In this document: piece after piece, positions 24,475 to 32,216 of the stretch
Layout of the letters: each line of letters starts with the position of its first letter
How positions within the stretch are numbered: position 1 is the stretch's first letter
DNA from: Clostridia bacterium
GTDB taxonomy: Bacteria > Bacillota > Clostridia > Oscillospirales > Acutalibacteraceae
Length of the DNA stretch: 40,051 bases
Assembly (NCBI GenBank): GCA_017382915.1
Contig: JAFNZJ010000134.1
Span: 1-40,051 of the forward strand
Reading direction: 5' to 3'
The notes under the pieces: generated by a model
The model's database searches: none
What the model saw: only the letters and a program-made list of their open reading frames with translations
What the model was told of the DNA's origin: nothing
Position numbers and translations under genes: made by a program

Positions 24475-24933
24475 CTAATCTAAATCGCAAAGGGTTGCCT
24501 TTGCAACCTCTGCGGCTTTATACTGTTTTACTTCGCCCTCAACCTGTAAAACGGGACCGTCCGAATATTCGGTTAAAATTCCCCTAACAGATTTTGAGCC
24601 GTTTTCTGCCTTATACAGGGTGAGCTTGACCTCACTGCCGATAAAGGCTAAAAAGTGCTGCTCGGTTTTAAGTTCACGGTTTAGACCGGGTGAGCAAACC
24701 TCTAAATAATATGAAACATCAATAGGGTCATGCTCATCTAAAATGGGGTCGATTGCGTGGGAAACATTTGTGCAGTCGTCAATTGAAACGCCGCTATCTT
24801 TATCAATAAAGACACGAAGGTAGTATGAAGCGCCCTCCTTAACGAAGCGGACATCCCACAAAATAAGGCCTAACTGTTCAACCGTTGGTTTAATAAGCTC
24901 TGCCACCAATTTAGCGGTATGGTTACCTGCCAA
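24475..24933 (-). CDS. rimP: Ribosome maturation factor RimP
   Basis: 152 residues. RimP is needed for 30S subunit assembly. The N-terminal domain (AELIKPTVEQLGLILWDVRFVKEGASYYLRVFIDKDSGVSIDDCTNVSHAIDPILDEHDPIDVSYYLEVCSPGLNREL) matches the family, ending in the conserved EVCSPGLNR, and a C-terminal SH3-like domain follows. The start is a TTG at 24933, which fits the family N-terminus; no in-frame ATG exists upstream. AAAGGTG is 11 bases from this TTG but only 4 from an out-of-frame ATG that opens a five-codon ORF (MQIGR) overlapping the rimP start. It is the first gene of the cluster. Confidence 0.93.
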   Translation of the reverse strand: MAGNHTAKLVAELIKPTVEQLGLILWDVRFVKEGASYYLRVFIDKDSGVSIDDCTNVSHAIDPILDEHDPIDVSYYLEVCSPGLNRELKTEQHFLAFIGSEVKLTLYKAENGSKSVRGILTEYSDGPVLQVEGEVKQYKAAEVAKATLCDLD

Positions 24934-24982
24934 TTTGCATCAAGCACCTTTCTTTTTTAAGTAAAAGTCGTGACAAAAAGTA

Positions 24983-25004
24983 GAGAGCGGGTTGCCCCAC
25001 TCTC
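24983..25004 (-). promoter_or_regulatory. Leader hairpin before rimP
   Basis: On the minus strand GAGAGTGGG and CCCGCTCTC pair (one U-G) around a 4-base GCAA loop, followed by TACTTTTTG. It lies about 20 bases after the predicted transcript start. It could be a weak attenuator of the rimP-nusA operon; NusA autoregulation is known in other bacteria, but its use here is inference. Confidence 0.5.
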
Positions 25005-25028
25005 CTTTCTAGCACATCTAACACAGTC

Positions 25029-25057
25029 ATTATAACATATGACCGCCCTAAAATCAA
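25029..25057 (-). promoter_or_regulatory. Sigma-A-type promoter of the rimP-nusA-infB cluster
   Basis: On the minus strand TTGATT (25057-25052) and a perfect TATAAT (25034-25029) are 17 bp apart, preceded by AT-rich DNA. The predicted start near 25022 gives a leader of about 90 bases. Confidence 0.8.
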
Positions 25058-25095
25058 TAGTTTTTTAATATTTTATTATATTATATATAATAAAG

Positions 25096-26580
25096 CTAAT
25101 TTTCGGTTGCGGCTTTTATGGTAAACCAAAAGCAAACTCCCTTTTCGGCGTTATAAACACCGTAGTCTTCACCGTGACCTTTGACTATGGCGGCGGCTAT
25201 TGAAAGTCCAAGCCCAAACCTGCCGCTTTCACGGTTATGAGATTTATCACCCCTATAAAAGCTTTGCCATATTTGGGGCATAATCTCCTCATCAATATGA
25301 CTGCCGCTATTATAAACGGTAACGCAGTATCTGTCCCCTTTGAGGATGGCAGTTATTTTAACATCGCCGCCAACATTTACATGGCTTGCTGCATTTTCTA
25401 AATAGCTTTTAAGCACCTGTTCAATTTGGTCAAGGTCGGCCAAGACAAGTGTATCTTCAGCAATATCAACCGAAAGGTTTATGTTTTTGCCTGCAAAAAT
25501 TCTTTCACTTATGGTCAAAACTATTGGGCACAGACTAAATTTTACGGGATTTATTGCCACCTGCCCCGCCTCATACCTTGAAAGGTTTAAAAGGCTAAGC
25601 ACCAGTTTATTCATTCGGTGGCTTTCATCAATTATTGTATCAATATATTTTTCTTTGGAATCGGCGTTTATGTTAACCTTAAGCCCTTCGGCATAGCCTT
25701 GGATAATTGAAATGGGGGTTTTAAGCTCATGCGAAACATTTGCAACAAAGCCGCGGCGCATATTGTCAAGCTGACGCTCAAGTTCAATTTCATTCTTAAG
25801 CTTGGCATTGGTTGCGTTAAGGTTGGACATAGTGTCATTAAGTCTTACCGACAAATCGTTAATTGAAACGGCCAACTGACCAATTTCATCCCCCGAGTCG
25901 GGTATAAGTTTTTCGGTAAAATCAAGCTGAGCCATATTGCGGGTAATTCGGTTCATATCACTTATGGGTTTTGAAATTTTGCGTGAAAACCAAAGAACCC
26001 AAAAAATTGATATTACAAGAAATATAACGGCAATAATTGTTATAAAGGTGTTGGCAATGGCGGCACTGTTTTTAATTTGGGCAATCTGCGTTCTGACCTC
26101 GGCAATAGCGGAATTGTTAAGCGAAAATCGGTAAACCAAATATTCATTTTTGCTAATTCTGTCAACCGCTCGTACCAGCACGCCATCCTTACCTGTTTTA
26201 TAAGATTTTTTAGTATCAAGCGGGCGGTGGTGCATATGAAGTCGGTCACTGTCTTCAAAAAAGAACTGCATCATTTGACCGCCTACCGAGGAATAAATTA
26301 TTCGGCCGTCATTTGAATAAACCTCTACCTCAAAACCATACTCATCCTCAATGGTGCTTATGACACTAATCATTTGTGCAGAGTTATTCAAATCGGTTTT
26401 TTTGATATCATCCGATACCAAAATCAAATCCTTTTTATGGGCATATTCATAATAGCTTGATAAAAAGGCGGTATTACAAAGTGTTAACAGTAAAACAAAG
26501 GCAACAATGATAATACCAACCCTTAAAAACAACCTAAACCAGAACTTATTATTAAGTTTTTTAAACTTTTCACTCAACAT
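25096..26580 (-). CDS. Two-component sensor histidine kinase
   Basis: 494 residues from the ATG at 26580 (GAGTGG upstream, 4 bases after the response regulator stop). Two membrane helices (about 13-39 and 176-198) enclose an extracellular domain of roughly 135 residues with an HMHH run at 115-118. HAMP follows (199-250), then HisKA with the phospho-accepting His284 in NVSHELKTP, and HATPase_c with the N box (ENAASHV), YNSGSHIDEEIMPQIWQSFYRGDKS and GRFGLGLSIAAAIVKGHG. There is no PAS domain, so it is not a typical WalK. The stimulus is unknown; the partner is the adjacent OmpR-type regulator. Confidence 0.93.
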   Translation of the reverse strand: MLSEKFKKLNNKFWFRLFLRVGIIIVAFVLLLTLCNTAFLSSYYEYAHKKDLILVSDDIKKTDLNNSAQMISVISTIEDEYGFEVEVYSNDGRIIYSSVGGQMMQFFFEDSDRLHMHHRPLDTKKSYKTGKDGVLVRAVDRISKNEYLVYRFSLNNSAIAEVRTQIAQIKNSAAIANTFITIIAVIFLVISIFWVLWFSRKISKPISDMNRITRNMAQLDFTEKLIPDSGDEIGQLAVSINDLSVRLNDTMSNLNATNAKLKNEIELERQLDNMRRGFVANVSHELKTPISIIQGYAEGLKVNINADSKEKYIDTIIDESHRMNKLVLSLLNLSRYEAGQVAINPVKFSLCPIVLTISERIFAGKNINLSVDIAEDTLVLADLDQIEQVLKSYLENAASHVNVGGDVKITAILKGDRYCVTVYNSGSHIDEEIMPQIWQSFYRGDKSHNRESGRFGLGLSIAAAIVKGHGEDYGVYNAEKGVCFWFTIKAATEN

Positions 26581-26584
26581 AAAT

Positions 26585-27259
26585 TTACCACTCAAATTTA
26601 TACCCCATACCATAAACGGTTTTCAGATGTTTATTTCCGTATTCGCCAAGCTTTGTGCGTAGTCTGGCAACATGGGAGTCAACCGTTCTGTTGTCACCAT
26701 CAAAATCATAGCCCCACACCGCCGCCAAAATTTGGTCACGGGTAAGCACTATTGAACTATTTTCACTTAAAAATACAAGTATTTCAAATTCCTTTAGGGT
26801 TAATGAAACTACCTGCCCGTCAATATAGGCTACATAGGCATCTTTGTTAATAACCAGCCCCTTTTCGGGTAATAGGTTATCGCTAGCCTTTGCCCTGCGA
26901 AGCAAGGCTTCAATTCGTTTTACCAAAACGGCGGGCGAAAAAGGCTTGGTTACATAATCATCGGCGCCACTTTCAAACCCCATAAGCTGGTCAAATTCCT
27001 CTGCCCTGGCGGTTAGCAAAATTATGGGCAAGGCTGAAGTTTTTCTTATTTCTCTGCACACCTGCCAGCCATCAATTTCGGGCATCATAATATCCAAAAC
27101 GGCAAGCGAAATATCAGGGTTGGTTTTAAAGGCTTCAAGGGCTTTTTCACCATCTGCGGCGGTTATAACATCAAAATCAGATGCCTTTAAAAAATCGCTT
27201 ATAAGCTCGGTAATGCGTATTTCATCATCGGCAACCAGTATTAGCGGTTTGTTTGTCAT
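26585..27259 (-). CDS. OmpR/PhoB-family response regulator
   Basis: 224 residues. The receiver domain has the acidic pair D11-D12, the phospho-acceptor D56 (AVLDIMMPEIDGW), a conserved Thr (ILLTARAEEFD) and Lys (YVTKPFSPAVL). The C-terminal winged-helix domain (about 128-224) has LTLKEFEILVFLSENSSIVLTRDQILAAVWGYDFDGDNRTVDSHVARLRTKLG. AAAGGGGA precedes the ATG. It forms an operon with the histidine kinase. A 17-bp direct repeat of the type bound by this protein family lies upstream (27326-27342), so autoregulation is possible. Confidence 0.95.
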   Translation of the reverse strand: MTNKPLILVADDEIRITELISDFLKASDFDVITAADGEKALEAFKTNPDISLAVLDIMMPEIDGWQVCREIRKTSALPIILLTARAEEFDQLMGFESGADDYVTKPFSPAVLVKRIEALLRRAKASDNLLPEKGLVINKDAYVAYIDGQVVSLTLKEFEILVFLSENSSIVLTRDQILAAVWGYDFDGDNRTVDSHVARLRTKLGEYGNKHLKTVYGMGYKFEW

Positions 27260-27325
27260 AAAAAAATCCCCTTTAATATACTACAAACACTGTAGCATAA
27301 AAGATTATTATTTATGTGGTGTTAT

Positions 27326-27342
27326 TGTTAACAAATTGTTAC
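27326..27342 (+). promoter_or_regulatory. Candidate OmpR-family binding site upstream of the two-component operon
   Basis: TGTTAA-CAAAT-TGTTAC, two half-sites with an 11-bp period, fits the TGTWAH-N5-TGTWAH pattern known for WalR-type regulators. It lies 67 bp before the response regulator start, abutting the stop codon of the YfcE-type gene. Similar sites occur before the PBP and M23 genes. Confidence 0.5.
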
Positions 27343-27813
27343 TTAAAGCCTTAAAAGGTTTGGCACTATACCGTTTGGCGTCACATCAATTATGGCGTAA
27401 CCCGGTCCACCCTCTCCCCCGCCTAACGCACCGGGGCAGATAATATGCACACCCTTTATATATTCCGCTTTTTGAATATGGGTATGTCCGTATATTGCAA
27501 GTCTTACACCATTTTCAAGTGCGGCATTTAAAAGGTTTTGGGTGCCGCTTTTTACCGAATATGTATGACCGTGGGTTGCAAGTATTTTTACACCGCAAAT
27601 CTCACACATTACGGTAGATGGATATTTACTTAAAAAATCACAGTTACCGCTAATAAGTGTAAAGCGCTTACCCTTAAAAAAAGATGATATTTCTTCAGCA
27701 TCATCAACGCCGTCACCCAAAAAGAATATTTCATCAATATCACTGTGGCGTTCTAACACCTTTTCAAAATTGCTTTTTCTTCGGTGCATATCAGACACTA
27801 CCAAAATTCTCAT
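27343..27813 (-). CDS. YfcE/MJ0936-type metallophosphoesterase
   Basis: 156 residues. Metal-binding motifs are visible in order: D-x-H (VVSDMHRR), GDxxD (FLGDGVDD), GNCD, GH (ATHGHTYS) and GHTH (AIYGHTH). These define the YfcE family of small calcineurin-like phosphodiesterases. The natural substrate is not known. The ATG at 27813 is preferred because AAAGGAG is about 7 bases upstream; the longer ORF reaches into the promoter of the divergent small-protein genes. It is probably transcribed with the two-component genes that follow, or alone. Confidence 0.9.
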   Translation of the reverse strand: MRILVVSDMHRRKSNFEKVLERHSDIDEIFFLGDGVDDAEEISSFFKGKRFTLISGNCDFLSKYPSTVMCEICGVKILATHGHTYSVKSGTQNLLNAALENGVRLAIYGHTHIQKAEYIKGVHIICPGALGGGEGGPGYAIIDVTPNGIVPNLLRL

Positions 27814-27828
27814 AAAAAAGCTCCTTTC

Positions 27829-27857
27829 GCATAGAACAAAAATCAAAATCATAGAAT
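27829..27857 (+). promoter_or_regulatory. Candidate sigma-E-like promoter
   Basis: GCATAGA (27829-27835), 14 bases, then CATAGAAT (27850-27857) resembles the Bacillus sigma-E pattern KMATAWW-N14-CATACAAT with one mismatch in each box. No good sigma-A promoter was seen here. The match is suggestive only. Confidence 0.4.
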
Positions 27858-27887
27858 AAAATAGTATAGAAAACGGAGGGGTTTAAT

Positions 27888-28121
27888 ATGAATAATAATT
27901 TTAACGGCTCACTTCCACCCGATATGAAAAACCTGCTAAATTCAAAGGGGATTGACCCAAAATCGCTAAAAAAAGAGGACGCCGATAAGCTGCTTGGCTC
28001 ACTAAGTAAAAGCGATGCAGAAAAAATAAACAAGCTGCTGAGTGACCGCAAGGCGCTTGATAATTTTTTAAATTCAAAGCAGGCTGAAGATATTATGAAG
28101 GCACTGTTTGGTAAAAAATAA
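27888..28121 (+). CDS. Small hypothetical protein
   Basis: 77 residues, charged and predicted helical, with no signal peptide or membrane segment. The body is Lys/Asp/Leu-rich (SLPPDMKNLLNSKGIDPKSLKKEDADKLLGSLSKSDAEKINKLLSDRKALDNFLNSKQAEDIMKALFGKK). Two similar helical units are visible, each with a KLL core (ADKLLGSL, INKLLSDR). GGAGGGG lies 6 bases before the ATG, so it is likely to be well translated. The stop shares one base with the start of the next gene. I do not recognise a named family. Given the sigma-E-like promoter, a sporulation role is possible but unproven. Confidence 0.8.
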   Translation: MNNNFNGSLPPDMKNLLNSKGIDPKSLKKEDADKLLGSLSKSDAEKINKLLSDRKALDNFLNSKQAEDIMKALFGKK

Positions 28122-28501
28122 TGGAAGATTTAAGCCAAAAAATATCGCAGCTTTTAAACAGTCCCGACGGTATGGATAAAATCAGGCAGGCGGCCGCCAG
28201 CATATTGGGCAATGAGCCAAAATGTGAAGAAAAAGACCAAAAAAGCAGTGACCAAAGCGGTGGCTTTTCTTTGCCAGACGGTCTACTGCAAAATGCCCAA
28301 AATATGCAGGGAATAATGCGAATTATAAACCTTTTTCAAAACCGCAAGGATGATAACCGAATAGGTCTGCTTTTGGCGCTTAAGCCCCACCTGTCAAGTG
28401 AGCGCGCCGCCCGTGTGGACAAAGCAGTTTCGCTGCTTAAGGTGGCATCACTTTTACCTGTTTTAAGGGAGGAGGGCCTGCTTGAAAGCCTTGGCTTTTA
28501 A
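28121..28501 (+). CDS. Hypothetical helical protein
   Basis: 126 residues, no membrane segment. The N-terminus MEDLSQKISQLLNSPDGMDKIRQAAASILG and the C-terminus IGLLLALKPHLSSERAARVDKAVSLLKVASLLPVLREEGLLESL are predicted amphipathic helices, joined by a polar linker (about 34-55) with Lys, Gln and Ser. From memory, proteins of this pattern occur in spore-forming Clostridia, but I know no function. It overlaps the previous gene by one base (TAATG), so the two are coupled. Confidence 0.8.
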   Translation: MEDLSQKISQLLNSPDGMDKIRQAAASILGNEPKCEEKDQKSSDQSGGFSLPDGLLQNAQNMQGIMRIINLFQNRKDDNRIGLLLALKPHLSSERAARVDKAVSLLKVASLLPVLREEGLLESLGF

Positions 28502-28510
28502 GATGTTTTT

Positions 28511-28855
28511 ATGACCGAAAAAGAACGAATTGATTTTGAAAAACAAAAAACCGAGGCCCAAAAGCGCCTTAATGAAATGTACTACGGCAGTGGCAAAAAA
28601 GACCCTGCCAAGGGATTAAAGGTACCGTCATTTATTAACACTAATGATACGGGTACAAATAACACAAAGCAAAATAATATGCCCAAAACCACAAAAAGCA
28701 CCCCACCAAAAATAAGTGGGCTGCTTAATATGTTTAATTTTAAGGGCATTGAAATGGATAACGACCGACTGCTTATTTTAGCGGTCTGTTTACTGCTTTT
28801 AGGTGACAGCGACGATGAACTTTTAATGCTGGCACTACTTTACATTATGCTTTAA
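28511..28855 (+). CDS. Hypothetical protein with hydrophobic acidic-spaced C-terminus
   Basis: 114 residues. A charged N-terminal helix (KERIDFEKQKTEAQKRLNEMYYGSGKK) and a low-complexity Thr/Asn/Lys middle lead to a C-terminal part with two Leu-rich stretches separated by acidic residues (NDRLLILAVCLLLLGDSDDELLMLALLYIML). This looks like a short hairpin rather than a normal membrane pair. No strong ribosome binding site is seen 9 bases after the previous stop. The stop codon overlaps that of the convergent SanA-like gene. Function unknown. Confidence 0.78.
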   Translation: MTEKERIDFEKQKTEAQKRLNEMYYGSGKKDPAKGLKVPSFINTNDTGTNNTKQNNMPKTTKSTPPKISGLLNMFNFKGIEMDNDRLLILAVCLLLLGDSDDELLMLALLYIML

Positions 28856-29610
28856 TCAACCGCAATCCCTTTTATTTTTGCTATATGGTAAAAGGCATCA
28901 TCGTTAGTAACATTACCGTTACCGGTGATGTCTATTTTTTTGCCCAAAGGCATTACAGGTTCGGGCTTCAAAAGAGCATTAAAAACATCCTTATCGCGGG
29001 CGAAAATTTCTCTAAAATCACGGTAAAGTTGACCGCCATACCTTACCTTTTTTGCCGAAACTCCACTAACCTCTAAATCTAAACTATGTGCTAAATAAAC
29101 CGTTCTGTAAAGGTGATACTGCTGTGTTACCGCAATTATTTTTTTAAGCGAAAAAACCTCTTTGGCGCGGTAAAGACTTTCATAGGTGGAAAAGCCTGCG
29201 TGGTCCATAAAAATATCGCTTGAGGGTACACCCTTTTGTATGGCATAGGTTTTCATAACACCTACTTCATTATAATACTGACCGCCGTGGTCACCGCTCA
29301 TTAAAATTTTACCTGCCGCACCATCTTTATAAAGGGCTATTGCGGTATCAAGTCTGTCTTTAAGCATCAGGCTTGGGGTATAACCGTTTACACCGCAACC
29401 CAAAACAATTATGCAGTCTGCCTTTTGCCCGCTAACGCTATATTCCTCATAATCATACATATCTGAAACCGAGCCAAGACAAACAACGCCGTTAAGCCCC
29501 AAAATAACCACAAGGGCAATTATTACAAGGGTTGAAAACCCTTTTAAAACCGACCTGCCAACCCTTAAGGCGGGCTTTAGGCTATTAACTTTTTTATTTT
29601 TATTAGACAT
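28852..29610 (-). CDS. SanA/YdcF-like DUF218 membrane protein
   Basis: 252 residues. One N-terminal membrane helix (about 23-45, FSTLVIIALVVILGLNGVVCL) is followed by a DUF218 domain outside: CIIVLGCGVNGYTPSLMLKDRLDTAIALYKDGAAGKILMSGDHGGQYYNEVGVMKTYAIQKGVPSSDIFMDHAGFSTYESLYRAKEVF, then IIAVTQQYHLYRTVYLA. E. coli SanA affects envelope barrier function and vancomycin sensitivity; the biochemical activity is not known. The tail PLGKKIDITGNGNVTND fits the family and only superficially resembles a dockerin repeat. It converges on the small-protein operon with overlapping stops. Confidence 0.85.
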   Translation of the reverse strand: MSNKNKKVNSLKPALRVGRSVLKGFSTLVIIALVVILGLNGVVCLGSVSDMYDYEEYSVSGQKADCIIVLGCGVNGYTPSLMLKDRLDTAIALYKDGAAGKILMSGDHGGQYYNEVGVMKTYAIQKGVPSSDIFMDHAGFSTYESLYRAKEVFSLKKIIAVTQQYHLYRTVYLAHSLDLEVSGVSAKKVRYGGQLYRDFREIFARDKDVFNALLKPEPVMPLGKKIDITGNGNVTNDDAFYHIAKIKGIAVD

Positions 29611-29714
29611 AAAGCATCCCCCTTTAAAGGCTTACAATTTATTTTACCATATTTAAGGGCGTTGGTACAGTACCAAATTGTAAAAAAATAATAATTTTGT
29701 TTGCCCAAAGCAGG

Positions 29715-29744
29715 TTGACTTTACCCCCTTTAAAGATATATAAT
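29715..29744 (+). promoter_or_regulatory. Sigma-A-type promoter of pcrA
   Basis: TTGACT (29715-29720) and a perfect TATAAT (29739-29744) are 18 bp apart, 33 bp before the pcrA start. Confidence 0.75.
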
Positions 29745-29777
29745 AATTAAAGCACTTATTTGAAAGGAATTGCCCTA

Positions 29778-32159
29778 ATGCCCTACACAAAAGAGGAATT
29801 TTTAAGCCTTAGAAAAGCAATAATTGAAAAAGATTTTGACCGAATGAATGATATGCAGCTCTTGGCGGTTACCACCGCAAAGGGTCCTCTTTTGGTGCTT
29901 GCAGGTGCGGGTAGCGGCAAAACCACCGTACTGGTAAACCGCATTGCCTGTTTGGTAAAATACGGTGACGCATATAACAGCACCTTTGTGCCCCAAATAA
30001 GTGATGAAGATTTTAAATTAGGGCAAGACTTTTTAAAGGATGTAAACACCCCCCTACCCGAAAGGGCTTTTAGCGTATACCCCGCAAATCCGTGGGATAT
30101 ACTTGCCATTACCTTTACCAACAAGGCGGCAAATGAGCTTAAAAACCGCATTATAGCAAAGCTTGGTGATAAGGGTAATGATATTTGGGCAGGCACATTT
30201 CACAGTATCTGCGCTAGAATTTTGCGTAGGTATGGCGATTTAATAGGTTATTCATCACACTTTACAATTTATGATACCGACGACCAAAAAAAGGTTGTTA
30301 AGGATATTTTAAAGCAGCTTAATATAAATGAAAAAGAACTGCCCCCAAAATATATTTTAAATGAAATTAGCAGGGCAAAGGATAGCCTTATTACCCCCGA
30401 AGAATATAAAGCGGATGCTAATAAAGGCTTTTACCCAATGAAAAAAAGTGTGGCAGAGGTTTATTTGCAGTATCAAAAGCGCCTTAAAAATGCCGATGCA
30501 ATGGACTTTGATGATATTATTACAAACACCGTTACCCTTTTTAATGAGCATCCCGATGTTTTAGACTACTATGCCAATAAGTTTAAATACATAATGGTTG
30601 ATGAGTATCAAGACACCAACCACGCCCAGTATAAGCTGGTAAGCCTACTGGCCGGTGTTCACCAAAACATTTGTGTTGTTGGTGATGATGACCAAAGTAT
30701 ATACTCCTTCCGCGGTGCTACAATTGAAAATATTTTAAGCTTTGAAGACAACTACCCCAACGCAAAGGTAATTAGACTGGAGCAAAATTACCGCTCCACA
30801 TCCACCATTTTGGATGCCGCAAATGCCGTAATTGCCAACAACAAGGGCCGTAAGGGTAAAAATTTGTGGACAAACCTTAAAGATAACAGTAAAATTACCA
30901 TTAACACCCTACCCACCGAGCAGGACGAAGCCCGCTATGTTGCCGAAACTATTTTATCAAGGGTGCAAAAGGGTGAAAAATTTAATAACAGTGCCATTCT
31001 TTACAGAATGAATGCCCTTTCAAGCACAATTGAAAATGTTTTTGTAAGGGCGGGTATACCCTACCGCGTAGTTGGGGGACACCGCTTTTTTGACCGTAAA
31101 GAAATTAAGGATGTTATTGCCTACCTAAATGTTATTAACAACCCTAACGATTCGGTCCGCCTTAAAAGAATTATCAATGAGCCAAAGCGCGGCATTGGTG
31201 ACACCACCATAAAAAACGCTGAAGAGGTTGCAGATAATCTTGGTATTTCTCTTTTTGAGGTAATATCAAACGCCGCCGACTACCCCATACTTTCAAGGGC
31301 GGCCGCAAAGCTTGATGCTTTTTCGAAAATGGTTAATGAGCTTATCGATTTTTCTAACGAATTGTCGTTAGAGGAGCTATTTGATAAGGTCTTAGAAAAC
31401 AGCGGATATATAACCGCCCTGCGCGCCGAAGGTGCCGAATCTGCCGACCGAGTAGAAAATGTAAACGAGCTGCGCTCCGGTATAATTAACTATCAAAACG
31501 ATGCCGAAACACCCACCCTTGAGGAGTATTTGGAAGAGGTTGCCCTTATCACCGATTTGGACGACTATAATGAAGAGGATGATTATGTAGTTTTAATGAC
31601 ACTTCACTCGGCCAAGGGTTTGGAGTTTGATAATGTATTTTTAGTGGGTGTTGAAGAAAACATATTCCCCGGTACACAAACCATGTATGCAGGCGAAAAG
31701 GAAATGGAGGAGGAACGCCGCCTTGCCTATGTAGGTATTACAAGGGCAAAGCGCAATCTTTACATAACCAACACCTATACCCGTATGCTGTTTGGTACAA
31801 CAGGGCGCAACCAACCATCGCGCTTTGTTAAAGAAATACCGCCCGAGCTTTGTGATGTTAAGGGCAGTTATTATTCGGGGTCATATTACGGCGGTTCTTC
31901 CACCTCTTACACCTATAGCAAACCGCAAACTGCACCCCAGCCTGCAAAGGCAACCTACCGCGCAACCACCGTATCTACCAAAAAGGCGGATACCGTAAAT
32001 TACACCAAGGGTATGCGCGTAAGGCACAAGGTTTTTGGCGACGGAACTATACTTAAAACCACACCTATGGGCGGCGATTGTCTGCTTGAAATTGCTTTTG
32101 ATAATCGCGGCACCAAAAAGCTTATGTCCAACTTTGTTAAAATGGAAATCTTAACCTAA
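29778..32159 (+). CDS. pcrA: ATP-dependent DNA helicase PcrA/UvrD
   Basis: 793 residues, superfamily 1A 3'-5' helicase for repair and for clearing proteins from DNA. Motifs in order: Q motif (MNDMQLLAVTTAKGPLLV), Walker A (LAGAGSGKTTVLVNRI), Ia (ITFTNKAANEL), Walker B (IMVDEYQDTNHAQ), III (VVGDDDQSIYSFRGA), IV (RLEQNYRSTSTIL), V (VVLMTLHSAKGLEFDNVFLVG) and VI (RRLAYVGITRAKRNLYIT). A spacer rich in Ser/Tyr/Gly leads to the PcrA-type C-terminal RNA polymerase-binding domain (YTKGMRVRHKVFGDGTIL). Relative to typical PcrA there is an insert of about 20 residues after motif Ia's preceding strand (NSTFVPQISDEDFKLGQDFL). The ATG has AAAGGA 9 bases upstream. Confidence 0.95.
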   Translation: MPYTKEEFLSLRKAIIEKDFDRMNDMQLLAVTTAKGPLLVLAGAGSGKTTVLVNRIACLVKYGDAYNSTFVPQISDEDFKLGQDFLKDVNTPLPERAFSVYPANPWDILAITFTNKAANELKNRIIAKLGDKGNDIWAGTFHSICARILRRYGDLIGYSSHFTIYDTDDQKKVVKDILKQLNINEKELPPKYILNEISRAKDSLITPEEYKADANKGFYPMKKSVAEVYLQYQKRLKNADAMDFDDIITNTVTLFNEHPDVLDYYANKFKYIMVDEYQDTNHAQYKLVSLLAGVHQNICVVGDDDQSIYSFRGATIENILSFEDNYPNAKVIRLEQNYRSTSTILDAANAVIANNKGRKGKNLWTNLKDNSKITINTLPTEQDEARYVAETILSRVQKGEKFNNSAILYRMNALSSTIENVFVRAGIPYRVVGGHRFFDRKEIKDVIAYLNVINNPNDSVRLKRIINEPKRGIGDTTIKNAEEVADNLGISLFEVISNAADYPILSRAAAKLDAFSKMVNELIDFSNELSLEELFDKVLENSGYITALRAEGAESADRVENVNELRSGIINYQNDAETPTLEEYLEEVALITDLDDYNEEDDYVVLMTLHSAKGLEFDNVFLVGVEENIFPGTQTMYAGEKEMEEERRLAYVGITRAKRNLYITNTYTRMLFGTTGRNQPSRFVKEIPPELCDVKGSYYSGSYYGGSSTSYTYSKPQTAPQPAKATYRATTVSTKKADTVNYTKGMRVRHKVFGDGTILKTTPMGGDCLLEIAFDNRGTKKLMSNFVKMEILT

Positions 32160-32164
32160 AAACA

Positions 32165-32199
32165 AAAAGGCTGTTTTGCCAAACACAAAACAGCCTTTT
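32165..32199. terminator. Bidirectional intrinsic terminator
   Basis: AAAAGGCTGTTTTG (32165-32178) is complementary to 32186-32199 with a 7-base loop and A/T tails on both sides. It serves pcrA (plus) and the binding-protein gene (minus). Confidence 0.9.
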
Positions 32200-32216
32200 A
32201 ATTTAAAGCTTTATTT

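Noticed and set aside
25096..27259. Two-component system as WalRK
   Set aside because: The kinase has no PAS domain and no walH/walI/walJ-type genes follow; only the target motif resembles a WalR box, so the name was not used.
29470..29610. Dockerin-like repeat at the end of the SanA-like protein (DITGNGNVTNDDAF; the protein's C-terminus is at 28852)
   Set aside because: Only half a dockerin pattern, and SanA/YdcF relatives commonly end with a similar G-D-G-like tail; no cohesin or scaffoldin genes here.
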